Below are positions 27,246 to 36,434 of a stretch of DNA of 59,253 nt, in pieces. The stretch comes from Bin80 sp964503085. Lineage in GTDB: Bacteria; Bacteroidota; Rhodothermia; Rhodothermales; Bin80. The notes beneath the pieces are model-generated. The model was not told the origin of the DNA, did not search any database, and saw only the letters and a list, made by a program, of their open reading frames with translations. The DNA lies in the NCBI GenBank assembly GCA_964503085.1, contig CAZCYQ010000016.1, positions 1-59,253 on the forward strand, read 5' to 3'. Each line of letters opens with the position of its first letter. The first letter of the stretch is position 1. Made by a program: the position numbers and the translations under genes.

Positions 27246-27491
27246 ATGCAATCTGCTACCCAATCCCGCACCCGATCAGAATCAAAAAACGGCCATCGTC
27301 CGCCCTCTCGGGCTGCTAATGCACTCGAAACATTAACCCTTGAACATGTGCTCTACGAAATAGAGCTGATTGAGAATGCTGGGTGGGCACTTGCACAGCG
27401 GCGCGGCCATTCCTGGTATGATCCAGACGGAGGGGCCTTGGCTGAGGCCCCACAGATCAGGGCAATCCGAATACCTGCGCGGTGCCACTAA
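27246..27491 (+). CDS. Small hypothetical protein
   Basis: 81 codons from ATG 27246. Basic, polar N-terminus (SATQSRTRSESKNGHRPPSR) followed by a segment that could form a helix, ETLTLEHVLYEIELIENAGW, and then AQRRGHSWYDPDGG. No family recognised. The stop lies 38 bp before the glycosidase start on the same strand, so it may be the first gene of that transcription unit. Composition looks protein-like but no homology supports it. Confidence 0.35.
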   Translation: MQSATQSRTRSESKNGHRPPSRAANALETLTLEHVLYEIELIENAGWALAQRRGHSWYDPDGGALAEAPQIRAIRIPARCH

Positions 27492-27529
27492 CGGGGAACC
27501 AATTCAATGTGCACGGTTCGATTCATAAG

Positions 27530-28477
27530 ATGTACTATGTTGTAAATACTCTTTGGCGGATCTTTCTTGCTACAGTTGGACTACTGTTGCTGTGTGTCCT
27601 TTTGTGGCAATCAGATCAGTTCCACCGCTTCCTTATCCAAACACCGTGGGCGCGAGAACTAGCTGAATTCGTCGCTGAAAACGTTGTGGATTCCCACCGC
27701 CAGAACTTGGGGAGGCTGGGACTTGTGCACGGTGAACACTGGGATCCACTCCTTGAAGAGGCGCTGACCGATAGCCTCTGGGAAGGATCGCTGGAGTCGC
27801 AGGTGTCCTACAGTCGGATCAGTCCAGGGATACAGATCGGCTCGGTGCCGATTCGGCACGAGCATGGTACGGATTTCTCGCTCGTTGTAACAAAGATAGA
27901 CTTGGCCAAGACGTATATGCGTGTCCTCACCAACGACTCTCTTGCTGTAAAGCGAGATTTTGTTGAAGCCATGGCCAAGAATACCGGCGCTTTAGCCGCC
28001 ATTAATGCCGGGTTTTTTGATGAGAAAGGTGCACGAGGTCTGGTGCTGAAAAATGGGAAGGAACTGCGTGCTCCTAACCGCACACATGGATACCTGCTCC
28101 TGTGGGATGATGGAGCCCATATCGGCCCCACGCGCACCCTCGAAGCGGAAAACGCCATACAATCCTTCCCTCTGCTATTGGTAAACGGTGAAGTGATCAG
28201 CGATGCCGCAAAAAACATGGGGGACGTCGCGCGACGCTCAGCTGCTGCGCTTACATCAAAGGGTGACCTCCTCTTAGTAGTAACCGATGCCGAACTTGTT
28301 GGCCTTACTATCCCGCAACTGACCGTGCTCCTGCGCGGCCTCGGAGCCAGAAACGCGATTGCACTTGATGGCGGAGCCTCCTCACAACTATACGTTAGAA
28401 ACGCCGATTACAGAGTCCGGGAATGGGATCCGGTCCCCGTAGCCCTGGGCGTTTTTCCGCGATCGCGCACCCGATAG
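27530..28477 (+). CDS. Phosphodiester glycosidase (NAGPA-domain) family protein
   Basis: 315 residues. One N-terminal membrane segment (about residues 9-27) suggests an anchored, periplasm-facing protein. The C-terminal domain has the NAGPA hallmarks: AAINAGFFDEKGA, LLVNGEVISD, RRSAAALTSKGDLLLVV and LDGGASSQLYV. Characterised relatives remove GlcNAc from phosphodiesters or act on exopolysaccharide; the bacterial substrate is unknown. The frame extends back to a GTG at 27482, but ATG 27530 begins just before the membrane segment. The last 70 bp are antisense to the DUF3052 gene. Confidence 0.82.
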   Translation: MYYVVNTLWRIFLATVGLLLLCVLLWQSDQFHRFLIQTPWARELAEFVAENVVDSHRQNLGRLGLVHGEHWDPLLEEALTDSLWEGSLESQVSYSRISPGIQIGSVPIRHEHGTDFSLVVTKIDLAKTYMRVLTNDSLAVKRDFVEAMAKNTGALAAINAGFFDEKGARGLVLKNGKELRAPNRTHGYLLLWDDGAHIGPTRTLEAENAIQSFPLLLVNGEVISDAAKNMGDVARRSAAALTSKGDLLLVVTDAELVGLTIPQLTVLLRGLGARNAIALDGGASSQLYVRNADYRVREWDPVPVALGVFPRSRTR

Positions 28478-28872
28478 ACAAACTTCAGTCCAGACCAGAC
28501 CTCGTCAATCGAGCAAATCTTGACATCTACCAGCCCCATAAATAATCCGATCTTCTGAACTGTGCCCATTGATAAGTCTGTCCGTACGCCTGATGTCTTC
28601 TTGGGCCAGGAAATCCACAACATTCCGGAAGGCGCCAAGGTTGGTATCGCAGCCTCGAGTAGTATCAACAAATGTCCCTGACGATCGCTGAATACATGTA
28701 CGAAGTCCGCTTCACTGACCGCCTCTGCCTTCGGGATCGCTGGGGCGTCAGAAATCAGTTCGTGATAGTGTGATGGCGCATTGACCGCATACGCACGCAT
28801 GCCTGCCTTCAGACCTAATTTCATAGCCAGTGTTCTGGCTGCCATTGGACCTGTGTAGTTCACTCGTAGCAA
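28408..28872 (-). CDS. DUF3052 family protein
   Basis: About 154 residues. The N-terminus NYTGPMAARTLAMKLGLKAG resembles the GYSGTPLAKKLGIKPG pattern of DUF3052, followed by AYAVNAPSHY, DFVHVFSDRQG and a PSGMLWISWPKK segment, also typical. Function unknown. There is no upstream ATG before the conserved YTGP, so a TTG (28872) or GTG (28863) start is more likely than ATG 28845, which would cut the motif. The tail overlaps the convergent glycosidase gene by 70 bp. Confidence 0.7.
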   Translation of the reverse strand: MLRVNYTGPMAARTLAMKLGLKAGMRAYAVNAPSHYHELISDAPAIPKAEAVSEADFVHVFSDRQGHLLILLEAAIPTLAPSGMLWISWPKKTSGVRTDLSMGTVQKIGLFMGLVDVKICSIDEVWSGLKFVYRVRDRGKTPRATGTGSHSRTL

Positions 28873-28921
28873 ATATATGCCTTATTGTTTACCATAAGAA
28901 CCTCAACATTCTTCCTTTCTT

Positions 28922-30376
28922 ATGCCACGAATTATTATTGCTGCCGTTCTCGTACTCGCTGGATGCACGCAGGTAGATCCACCGAACGTCATCTACATTC
29001 TCGCTGATGATCTGGGCTACGGGGAGCTTGGCAGCTATGGACAAACTCTGATCCGAACCCCAAACTTGGATAGGCTGGCTGCCGAGGGGATGCGTTTTAC
29101 GCAGCACTATAGCGGTAGCCCCGTGTGTGCACCGAGTCGCTGCACTCTTCTTACCGGCCGACATACCGGTCATTGCCAGGTACGCGATAACTACGAGTTG
29201 GGAGGATTTGCGGACAGCACCGAGCGTGGACAGCTGCCGCTGGAGGAAAACACGTTCACGCTTGGTCGCATGATGCAGGAGGCGGGGTACACTACGGCAA
29301 TTATCGGCAAATGGGGGCTGGGAGGGCCTAACTCCATCGGTGTGCCTAACCAACAGGGATTCGATTATTTCTATGGCTACCTAGACCAAAAACAGGCCCA
29401 TAACTATTATCCCTCTCACCTGTGGCGCAATGCGGAATGGGATACACTTGCTAACGGCTACTTCCATCCACATCAACGGTTTGAGGGCGCAGATCCACAT
29501 GACCCGTCTGCCTACGACCGCTATAAAGGTGTTGATTATGCTCCGGATCTTATGGCACATGAAGCTGAGGCGTTCATCCGGGAAAATGCAGAAGGACCGT
29601 TCTTCCTCTACCTGGCACACATCGTACCTCATCTAGCGCTCCAGGTGCCGGACGAAGAACTGGAGGCATACGATAACATACTGTCCGAGTCGCCCTACGA
29701 TGGATCCAGGGGCTACCTGCCACATATCCGTCCGCAATCGGCCTATGCTGGCATGATTTCGCGAATGGATGCGCATGTAGGACAGGTTATGGAGGTCCTC
29801 CGTGAACTCGGTATTGATGATGAAACGTTGATCATGTTCTCCAGCGACAACGGCCCCACCTATGTAGGAGGCGTGGATACGGAACAGTTTCAGAGTTCGG
29901 GGGGCTTGAGAGGTGGTAAAGGAGAGGTCTACGAAGGTGGACTTCGCGTACCCATGATTGCTACCTGGCCCGGCGTCATTACCCCCGGATCAGTAACCGA
30001 TCACGTATCCGCATTCTGGGACGTAATGCCTACACTTGCCAATGTCGTGAATACAGAACTGACAATCGAAATAGATGGGACTTCCTTTCTTCCCGTCCTC
30101 TTGGGAGAGCAGCCTCCAACGCCAAGCGAAATGTACTGGGAATACCACGGACGAAACTGGCGCGGAGCGCAGGCCGCCAGAATTGGCCCTTGGAAAGGCA
30201 TTCGTTTAGGCGGCAAGGATAGTGTTTCCGCCCCCGTGAGGGTCTACAATCTCGTAGATGATCCTGCAGAAACAACCGATCTCGCAGATACACACCCCGA
30301 GATCGCCTCAGAGTTGCTCGCACTTATGCAGTCGCGCAGCGACTCCAAAATTGCCCGATGGAATTTCGCTGAATAG
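28922..30376 (+). CDS. Sulfatase (arylsulfatase-type lipoprotein)
   Basis: 484 residues, formylglycine-dependent type I sulfatase. Lipoprotein signal with lipobox LAGC (C15). Metal-site aspartates ADDLGYGE (D29, D30), formylglycine motif CAPSR (C69) and LLTGRHTGH are intact, as are IIGKWGLGG, SSDNGPT and the C-terminal substrate-binding residues. It removes sulfate from sulfated substrates, probably sulfated glycans, in the periplasm or at the surface; the specific substrate is unknown. Activation needs a formylglycine-generating enzyme, and one is encoded at 41.9-42.8 kb. It starts 49 bp from the divergent DUF3052 gene. Confidence 0.92.
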   Translation: MPRIIIAAVLVLAGCTQVDPPNVIYILADDLGYGELGSYGQTLIRTPNLDRLAAEGMRFTQHYSGSPVCAPSRCTLLTGRHTGHCQVRDNYELGGFADSTERGQLPLEENTFTLGRMMQEAGYTTAIIGKWGLGGPNSIGVPNQQGFDYFYGYLDQKQAHNYYPSHLWRNAEWDTLANGYFHPHQRFEGADPHDPSAYDRYKGVDYAPDLMAHEAEAFIRENAEGPFFLYLAHIVPHLALQVPDEELEAYDNILSESPYDGSRGYLPHIRPQSAYAGMISRMDAHVGQVMEVLRELGIDDETLIMFSSDNGPTYVGGVDTEQFQSSGGLRGGKGEVYEGGLRVPMIATWPGVITPGSVTDHVSAFWDVMPTLANVVNTELTIEIDGTSFLPVLLGEQPPTPSEMYWEYHGRNWRGAQAARIGPWKGIRLGGKDSVSAPVRVYNLVDDPAETTDLADTHPEIASELLALMQSRSDSKIARWNFAE

Positions 30377-30622
30377 TCACTCATATACGCTGGATAACAT
30401 GCTGTGGAAACCCCGAACGGCGGATAAAAACCGCCTCCTTCATAGTGCGGGCTGTGTAATTTCGTGAATCCACCGACTGAGTATATTCGGAAGCGTCAAT
30501 GTTTGGTTCTGTATCATTCGTACTTTGTGTTCTGCACTGACAGTGTGCAGGCCTTTTCTGTCGAACTATGACCGTATATTGTCGCGTCATTGGTTTTGTT
30601 TAACTCCCAAAAACATAGATAA

Positions 30623-31183
30623 ATGGTCTCAATTCTCTCGCTCTGGCTCCCGATTCTTGTCTCTGCAGCATTAGTGTATGTTGCCGCCTTCGTGCTGAAC
30701 GCTGCCCTTCCGCTGCATTCAAAGGATTTTATGAAACTCCCGAATGAGGATGCTGTCAGTGACGCTTTGCGTGCACAGGAAGTGCTGCAAAGAGGGCAAT
30801 ACATGTTTCCGGGTGTAGAGAGCCGCAAGGAATGGAATACCCCGGAGTGGACTGAGAAGGCTAACCGGGGCCCTGTGGGGTTTCTTTTCATTGTGCAGCC
30901 TGGCACGAGTATGACTAAGCAGCTCATCTTTGAGGCAATATTTTCGGTTGCAGTCGCCACAATGGCAGCCTATCTGGGCACCGCCAGCCTCGGACCCGGC
31001 ACATCGTATCTGGAAGTATTTCAGGTAGTTGGAACGGCTGCTTTTCTGGCCCATTCGGCTGGACATATCACACATGCCATCTGGTACGGATTCAGCTGGA
31101 AGGTGACATGGGTTCGTGTACTCGAGGGCCTTTTCTACGGCGCGCTGACTGCCGGCGTATTTGGCTGGCTTTGGCCTCAGTAG
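30623..31183 (+). CDS. Hypothetical membrane protein
   Basis: 186 residues, no family recognised. An N-terminal membrane segment (LWLPILVSAALVYVAAFVLN) is followed by a conserved-looking polar loop LPLHSKDFMKLPNEDAV and then three hydrophobic segments, the second containing HSAGHITHAIWYG, whose histidines could bind metal or heme. That possibility is inference. Stands alone between a sulfatase and a Cys-rich peptide gene. Confidence 0.72.
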   Translation: MVSILSLWLPILVSAALVYVAAFVLNAALPLHSKDFMKLPNEDAVSDALRAQEVLQRGQYMFPGVESRKEWNTPEWTEKANRGPVGFLFIVQPGTSMTKQLIFEAIFSVAVATMAAYLGTASLGPGTSYLEVFQVVGTAAFLAHSAGHITHAIWYGFSWKVTWVRVLEGLFYGALTAGVFGWLWPQ

Positions 31184-31286
31184 CATATACGCTGTAGAGA
31201 ATCCGCAACGTACCAGGATCTCATTTCGGAATTCCTGAAATTCCTAAGGTTTTATGCCTAGATTGGCGCCGTTCACAAATTCTATC

Positions 31287-31337
31287 ATGAGGAAACTGGA
31301 AATGACAAAATTCACACCGACACTCACCAAACCTTGA
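31287..31337 (+). promoter_or_regulatory. Possible 16-codon leader reading frame
   Basis: ATG 31287 opens a 16-codon frame whose TGA stop (31335-31337) overlaps the TTG start of the Cys-rich peptide (31334-31336) as TTGA. Such an overlap is typical of translational coupling or re-initiation. It could instead be the true N-terminus separated from the peptide by a frameshift. Confidence 0.3.
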
Positions 31338-31564
31338 AGTATTTATTGGTGGCCATGGCAATCGTTGCGATTCCCATTCTTAGCAATGAAAGGACCCCGG
31401 AAGCCGCCGGAGCTGACGATCACAAAAGGTTTGCTTGGGTGCAAGACTTCAATTGTCGGTGTGGTGAGACGGCACATTGCATAGAATGCAATATTGTTGA
31501 GGTATGTTCTGACTGTATAGGAGTTCCTGCTGGCCCTCAAGGATGCCTATATTGTGATCCGTGA
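31334..31564 (+). CDS. Small exported cysteine-rich peptide
   Basis: 76 residues from TTG 31334. A hydrophobic signal-like N-terminus (MKYLLVAMAIVAIPIL) precedes a charged linker and then a 38-residue tail with eight cysteines arranged CxC, CxxC, CxxC and CxxC (NCRCGETAHCIEC, VCSDC, GCLYC). The pairing suggests metal binding or disulfides after export. No family recognised. In Bacteroidota, small exported peptides (for example NVEALA types) are often found beside propeller lipoproteins, and one follows here 159 bp downstream; sharing that arrangement is inference. No clear ribosome-binding site precedes the TTG, but a 16-codon leader frame overlaps it. Confidence 0.5.
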   Translation: MKYLLVAMAIVAIPILSNERTPEAAGADDHKRFAWVQDFNCRCGETAHCIECNIVEVCSDCIGVPAGPQGCLYCDP

Positions 31565-31723
31565 GTTGATTTTGTCGCGCTTGTGCGCAACAACTTAGCT
31601 CGAATTTGTTTCCCAAGTTGAGGCTCTATCTGTAAGTCCTCTCGAGGAGGGCTTGATGGAGCGGGATTTCTAGTTGGTTATAGCCTCTGTTTTTCGTACG
31701 GGTACCACCGATATCATAAATTG

Positions 31724-32881
31724 ATGCGACGGCCTTTGCTCTGTTGTGAAACAATTCGAGTTCCTGTTGCGGCAATCAGCCTTGTTGTGCTAACGCTCAC
31801 CGGTTGTAGCAGACAGTCCGATTCTTTGATCGAAGAAAGAAGGATGACGGACAGTCTTGCTGCATTGCCAAGGCTCCCTCCGAGCACTTTAACAGGGTTA
31901 CCGGCCTTTGAGCGTTATTTCCAGTTTGAAAACACAATACTGCTATCAGACGAAGTATTGCTCGGAGGCATAAACAGCATGGACATAGGTCCTAATGGCA
32001 ACCTCCTTGTTACGGATATGCTTTCTCGTGAGGTTGTTTTATTTGCAGAGAGTGGCGAGATGCTCAAACAGTTGTCTGTAGAACCATGCCATCCGGGAAT
32101 TAACTGGGCACCTATGATGGCGAGGTTTACGCCAAACGGGAACATCTTGGTCGTCCTTGCCGGCCAGCCGGGCTTTTATTTCAGTGGGAGTGGTGTGTGT
32201 ATCGAACGAATGGACGAGACTTTCTGGCCGCCCAGACTGCTTGACTTTACCTCGAAGGGCAACCTTTTGGGATTATATATATATCCGCCAGAAAGTATCA
32301 TTGCGACAATGAATCCATCCGGACAGGAATTAACCCGGTTTGGTGGGAGCAAAAAGAAGATCGGAATAACACGCCGTATAATAGCCGGTGGACTCCTGAC
32401 GGACAACCAGGACTTTGTTTATGTACTGTATCCATTTATTCCTCACGTTTACAAGTATGATTTAAGCGGGAAGCTCGTGAGACTGCTCGGCCAAAGACCA
32501 TCATACTACCGAGAGGTCAGCGATGTCGGGATCCACGAGAGCGATCCAATGATGATGGAGGCATTGAGCGAAAGGATGGATGCGGCATCAAGTTCTGGTA
32601 AAATCTTCATGCTGACCGAAAATGTTTTACTTGTGCTGTACCTAAATCAGTACAAATTAGGTACCAAACCAGAGGAACACATGGGCTTGATGATAATGGA
32701 TACAATGGGAAATCCCCTGATAGAGGAAGAGATTAGCACAGGAGATGCTGGGAGGCTATTATTTGCGAAGCACGGTTTGACATATCGTACAACATGGCAC
32801 ACGGAAACCGATGGCAGTAGAACTAATCCTATACTGGAGGTACACCGATATTCCCCGCCAACTCGATCAGATCAATACTAA
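31724..32881 (+). CDS. Six-bladed beta-propeller-like lipoprotein
   Basis: 385 residues with a lipoprotein signal (VAAISLVVLTLTGC, lipobox LTGC). Propeller blades are visible: NSMDIGPNGNLLVTDMLSRE followed by VVLFAESGEML, then CHPG, ARFTPNGNILVVL, and DFTSKGNLLGLYIYP. The succession parallels the protein at 18784-19899 closely enough to call them paralogues. Likely anchored in the outer or inner membrane; ligand unknown. ATG 31724 is preferred to TTG 31721. Downstream of the Cys-rich peptide on the same strand. Confidence 0.72.
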   Translation: MRRPLLCCETIRVPVAAISLVVLTLTGCSRQSDSLIEERRMTDSLAALPRLPPSTLTGLPAFERYFQFENTILLSDEVLLGGINSMDIGPNGNLLVTDMLSREVVLFAESGEMLKQLSVEPCHPGINWAPMMARFTPNGNILVVLAGQPGFYFSGSGVCIERMDETFWPPRLLDFTSKGNLLGLYIYPPESIIATMNPSGQELTRFGGSKKKIGITRRIIAGGLLTDNQDFVYVLYPFIPHVYKYDLSGKLVRLLGQRPSYYREVSDVGIHESDPMMMEALSERMDAASSSGKIFMLTENVLLVLYLNQYKLGTKPEEHMGLMIMDTMGNPLIEEEISTGDAGRLLFAKHGLTYRTTWHTETDGSRTNPILEVHRYSPPTRSDQY

Positions 32882-32888
32882 TGGCTAG

Positions 32889-32936
32889 CGGACCTTCGGC
32901 CTTTATACATTTTCGGAGCTAGGCCCTTAAGGTCCG
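32889..32936. terminator. Long imperfect hairpin between convergent genes
   Basis: CGGACCTT (32889-32896) pairs with AAGGTCCG (32929-32936), and inside it GGCCT (32898-32902) pairs with AGGCC (32921-32925). It lies in the 157-bp gap where the propeller gene and icmF converge, the expected place for a bidirectional terminator, but there is no T-run. Confidence 0.45.
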
Positions 32937-33038
32937 GTACTTCGTGATCTGTGTGCCTTCACTGGTTGTGCACCTCAATCCAGATCACTATGGAGACGTC
33001 CCGTTACCTGAGCATGCCTCCAATCGCCAATAACATGC

Positions 33039-36000
33039 TCACATGCTGCGCCGATAACGACCGCCTACGCGAAACAGTGCCTCAGTGATCTGCCCCAATG
33101 AACACCACCGCACTGTGTCCATAAGTTCTGCAAACAAATTGCCTCCATTGTGGGCCGTGTTCATGAGTTTATTCAAGGCCGCCTCTGATCGATGTCGATT
33201 ACGCAACTGAAATGCCTTGAGACCTGCAATCTGATGCTGCTTTTCGTCATCCGAGGATCGCATTAGTGATTGTCCAACTTGGATGGGCTGAGTGCGCGGA
33301 AGGAAAGTATTTACTCCGATTAATGGCAGTGCACCAGATTGCTTTTGGCGCTCATAGTGTAACGACTCTTCTTGAATCTTGCTACGCTGATACATTAGCT
33401 CCATGGCTCCCAGTACACCTCCCCGTGCATTTATCCGCTCAAATTCAAGCAGAACTGCCTCTTCCACTAAATCAGTCAGTTCGTCTATTATGAAAGATCC
33501 TTGCTGCGGATTCTCATTTTGAGCCAAACCGAATTCCTCGTTAACGATTCGCTGGATCGCAATTGCACCGCGGACGCTCTCTTCTGTCGGTGTTGTTAAT
33601 GCTTCGTCATAGGCATTCGTGTGCAAACTATTGCAGTTGTCATATATCGCAAGTAGTGCTTGTAAAGTTGTCCGAATGTCATTGAAACTGATTTCTTGAG
33701 CGTGGAGGCTGCGGCCGGATGTCTGAACATGATACTTCAGTTTTTGACTTCGCTCATTTGCCCCGTATCGCTGCCGCATGGCTACAGACCAGATGCGCCG
33801 TGCTACGCGACCAATGACTGCGTACTCAGCATCCATCCCGTTTGAAAAAAAGAAGGACAAATTGGGCGCAAAGTCATCAATATGCATCCCGCGGCTTAGG
33901 TAGTACTCCACATAGGTAAATCCATTCGCCAGCGTGAAAGCGAGCTGCGTAATTGGATTAGCTCCGGCCTCTGCAATATGGTACCCGGAAATGGATACCG
34001 AATAAAAATTACGGACCTGTTCCTGCTTAAAAAATTCCTGGATGTCGCCCATCATGCGCAGCGCTAGCTCCGTAGAGAAAATGCACGTATTCTGGGCCTG
34101 GTCTTCCTTGAGGATGTCCGCTTGCACAGTACCGCGAACGGTCTGTAGTGCCTTGCGACAGATTCGCTCGAACTCCGTGTCCTCCAACACGCCCCACTCG
34201 ACGAGTTCCTTGGAGGAGGTGCCCAAAAGACCGAGACCACTACCGTCATGTCCCGTAGGAAAATCCGTTTCACATCCCTCAGGACCGAAGGGGGTGTACT
34301 GAGGACGGTTTGATTCCAGTTGGCTGTTAATAACCCTCTGGGCCTTCTCCCAGCGCCCCGATTCACGAAGAAACAACTCGGTGGCCTGATCAATCGCAGT
34401 ATTGAAAAACAGAGCCAAGACCACAGGCGCCGGTCCATTAATGGTCATAGATACACTGGTGTCCGGATCGCAAAGGTTAAATCCGCTGTAGAGCTTCTTC
34501 ATGTCATCCAGCGTCGCCACTGACACTCCTGCATTTCCCACTTTACCATAAATATCAGGCCGCTTGTGGGGGTCAAATCCGTAGAGTGTCACGGAGTCAA
34601 AAGCCGTTGAAAGCCGGTGGACGGACATACCTTGGCTCACTACATGGAACCTGCGATTAGTCCGCTCTGGGCATCCCTCTCCCGCGAACATCCGTGTCGG
34701 CGCTTCATACCTTCGTTTGAAAGGAAACACGCCGGCCGTAAACGGGAAATAGCCAGGCAGATTCTCTTTCAGGGCAAAATTCAGCCGCGCACCCTGGTCG
34801 GCCACTGCAGGCAAGGCTATACGTGGTACCTTGGTATTGGACAAAGACCGGATATATAGCGGAACGTTGATATCGCGATCACGCACCGTGTAGGTATACG
34901 ATTCCTTCCGATACTTATCGGCCCATATATCCCAATTGGTCAGGATATTCCTGCACCGACTATCCAAACGACCCCACCAGTGGGCCTCCATCATGCCAAG
35001 GCGCGTGCATAATTGTTCGGCATCAGTGGGATTCCAAGCCTCCACTTGATCTTTCGTCCCTCTCACCTGCCCCCATTTGCGGGCACAAGTGACCTGGCTC
35101 CGCACCCAATCATGGTAATCCCGGACCGAGTCACAGATCTCACCCAAATAGCGTTGGCGCCGAGCTGGTATAATTGTTTCGCTATTGGAAGACACCGGAT
35201 GCCCTTCCATAGACGTAGTGTATTGAAAACTGCATTTCTCACGCAGCATAGCAACCAAATCCATGTACAAAGCCGTGACACCCGGATCATTAAAGCGAGA
35301 GGCCGTGGTGGGATAAACCGGCATGGTGTCTGGAGACTGGTCAAATGCCATCCGATTGCGCTGGACTTGTTTTCGGACATCACGCAGGGCATCCATGCTA
35401 CCTCTGTGATCAAATTTGTTGAGCACGACAAAGTCGGCCACATCCAGCATACCAATTTTTTCCAGCTGCGTCGCCGCACCATAGTCAGAGGTCATGACAT
35501 ACAGCGTTATATCCGCCAGATCGGCAATTTCGGTGTCACTTTGTCCAACGCCAGCTGTTTCTACTATAACTAAATCGAATTTAGCATTGGAGCAGGCCCT
35601 TATGCTTCCCAAGAGTGCCTTGCTGGTAGCGCGATGTGCTCGCCTTGTGGCTAGGCTACGCAAGAATGCCCGCCCCTCAGCCGTAGGACCATAGAGGGCA
35701 TTCATCCGAATCCTGTCGCCCAGCAGTGCGCCTCCGGAACGCCGTTGTGTAGGATCCACGGACAGAATCGCCACGCTTACCTCAGCTATGTCTTCAAGCA
35801 GACGAAGAACAAGTTCATCGGCGAGCGTGGACTTGCCGGCACCGCCTGTTCCCGTAATCCCGACAACGACTGCGCGATCTAGACATTCTATTTCATTAGA
35901 AGACTGCAATTCTGCACGGGTAAGTTGGCGGGCCAACTTATCAAACGGAAGTTTACCTACCGGTTGGGAATTGACTGGAAAATCGCAGGCCTTGAGAATA

Positions 36001-36422
36001 ATATTGATCATGTCCTGAAGCCCAAGCCGCATCCCATCCTCAGATGTGAACACGCGAGTCACGCCCATAGCATGCAACTGCCTGACCTCGTCCGGGGAAA
36101 TCACACCACCTCCACCCCCAAAGACTTTTATGTGCGCCGCTCCGCGCGCGTCCAATTCTGTAAGCAGATAGCCGAAGTATTCTAGATGGCCACCCTGATA
36201 TGAAGACACTGCAATCCCCTGCACATCCTCCTGCAAAGCTGTTTCCAAGACTTCTTGCACAGACCGATCATGCCCAAGATGAATCACCTCTGCACCTGAA
36301 GCCTGCAGTACGCGCCGAATGATGTTAATGGCGGCATCGTGCCCGTCAAATAGACTCGCTGCCGTAACAATCCGAATGGAATTAGACGCTCGGTACGGTG
36401 TTACTTGCTCTGGACGCTCCAT
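33039..36422 (-). CDS. icmF: Fused isobutyryl-CoA mutase IcmF (B12-binding, G-protein and mutase domains)
   Basis: A 1127-residue adenosylcobalamin enzyme that carries its own chaperone. Residues about 1-140: B12-binding domain with DGHDAA (D26, H28 as lower ligand) and VFGGGGGV. About 185-420: MeaB-like GTPase with Walker A GTGGAGKST (190-198), SVDPTQRRSGGALLGDR, VETAGVGQS and NKFD. About 450-1127: mutase TIM barrel with FPFTAGVFPF, RLSTAFDSVTLYG, SVSMTINGPAP and GRSLHAQE. The TAGVFPF stretch matches known IcmF proteins, where methylmalonyl-CoA mutase has YAGFS, so isobutyryl-CoA/n-butyryl-CoA interconversion is the likely reaction. ATG 36422 is preferred to TTG 36434. Stands alone. Confidence 0.93.
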   Translation of the reverse strand: MERPEQVTPYRASNSIRIVTAASLFDGHDAAINIIRRVLQASGAEVIHLGHDRSVQEVLETALQEDVQGIAVSSYQGGHLEYFGYLLTELDARGAAHIKVFGGGGGVISPDEVRQLHAMGVTRVFTSEDGMRLGLQDMINIILKACDFPVNSQPVGKLPFDKLARQLTRAELQSSNEIECLDRAVVVGITGTGGAGKSTLADELVLRLLEDIAEVSVAILSVDPTQRRSGGALLGDRIRMNALYGPTAEGRAFLRSLATRRAHRATSKALLGSIRACSNAKFDLVIVETAGVGQSDTEIADLADITLYVMTSDYGAATQLEKIGMLDVADFVVLNKFDHRGSMDALRDVRKQVQRNRMAFDQSPDTMPVYPTTASRFNDPGVTALYMDLVAMLREKCSFQYTTSMEGHPVSSNSETIIPARRQRYLGEICDSVRDYHDWVRSQVTCARKWGQVRGTKDQVEAWNPTDAEQLCTRLGMMEAHWWGRLDSRCRNILTNWDIWADKYRKESYTYTVRDRDINVPLYIRSLSNTKVPRIALPAVADQGARLNFALKENLPGYFPFTAGVFPFKRRYEAPTRMFAGEGCPERTNRRFHVVSQGMSVHRLSTAFDSVTLYGFDPHKRPDIYGKVGNAGVSVATLDDMKKLYSGFNLCDPDTSVSMTINGPAPVVLALFFNTAIDQATELFLRESGRWEKAQRVINSQLESNRPQYTPFGPEGCETDFPTGHDGSGLGLLGTSSKELVEWGVLEDTEFERICRKALQTVRGTVQADILKEDQAQNTCIFSTELALRMMGDIQEFFKQEQVRNFYSVSISGYHIAEAGANPITQLAFTLANGFTYVEYYLSRGMHIDDFAPNLSFFFSNGMDAEYAVIGRVARRIWSVAMRQRYGANERSQKLKYHVQTSGRSLHAQEISFNDIRTTLQALLAIYDNCNSLHTNAYDEALTTPTEESVRGAIAIQRIVNEEFGLAQNENPQQGSFIIDELTDLVEEAVLLEFERINARGGVLGAMELMYQRSKIQEESLHYERQKQSGALPLIGVNTFLPRTQPIQVGQSLMRSSDDEKQHQIAGLKAFQLRNRHRSEAALNKLMNTAHNGGNLFAELMDTVRWCSLGQITEALFRVGGRYRRSM

Positions 36423-36434
36423 TGACTGCCACAA

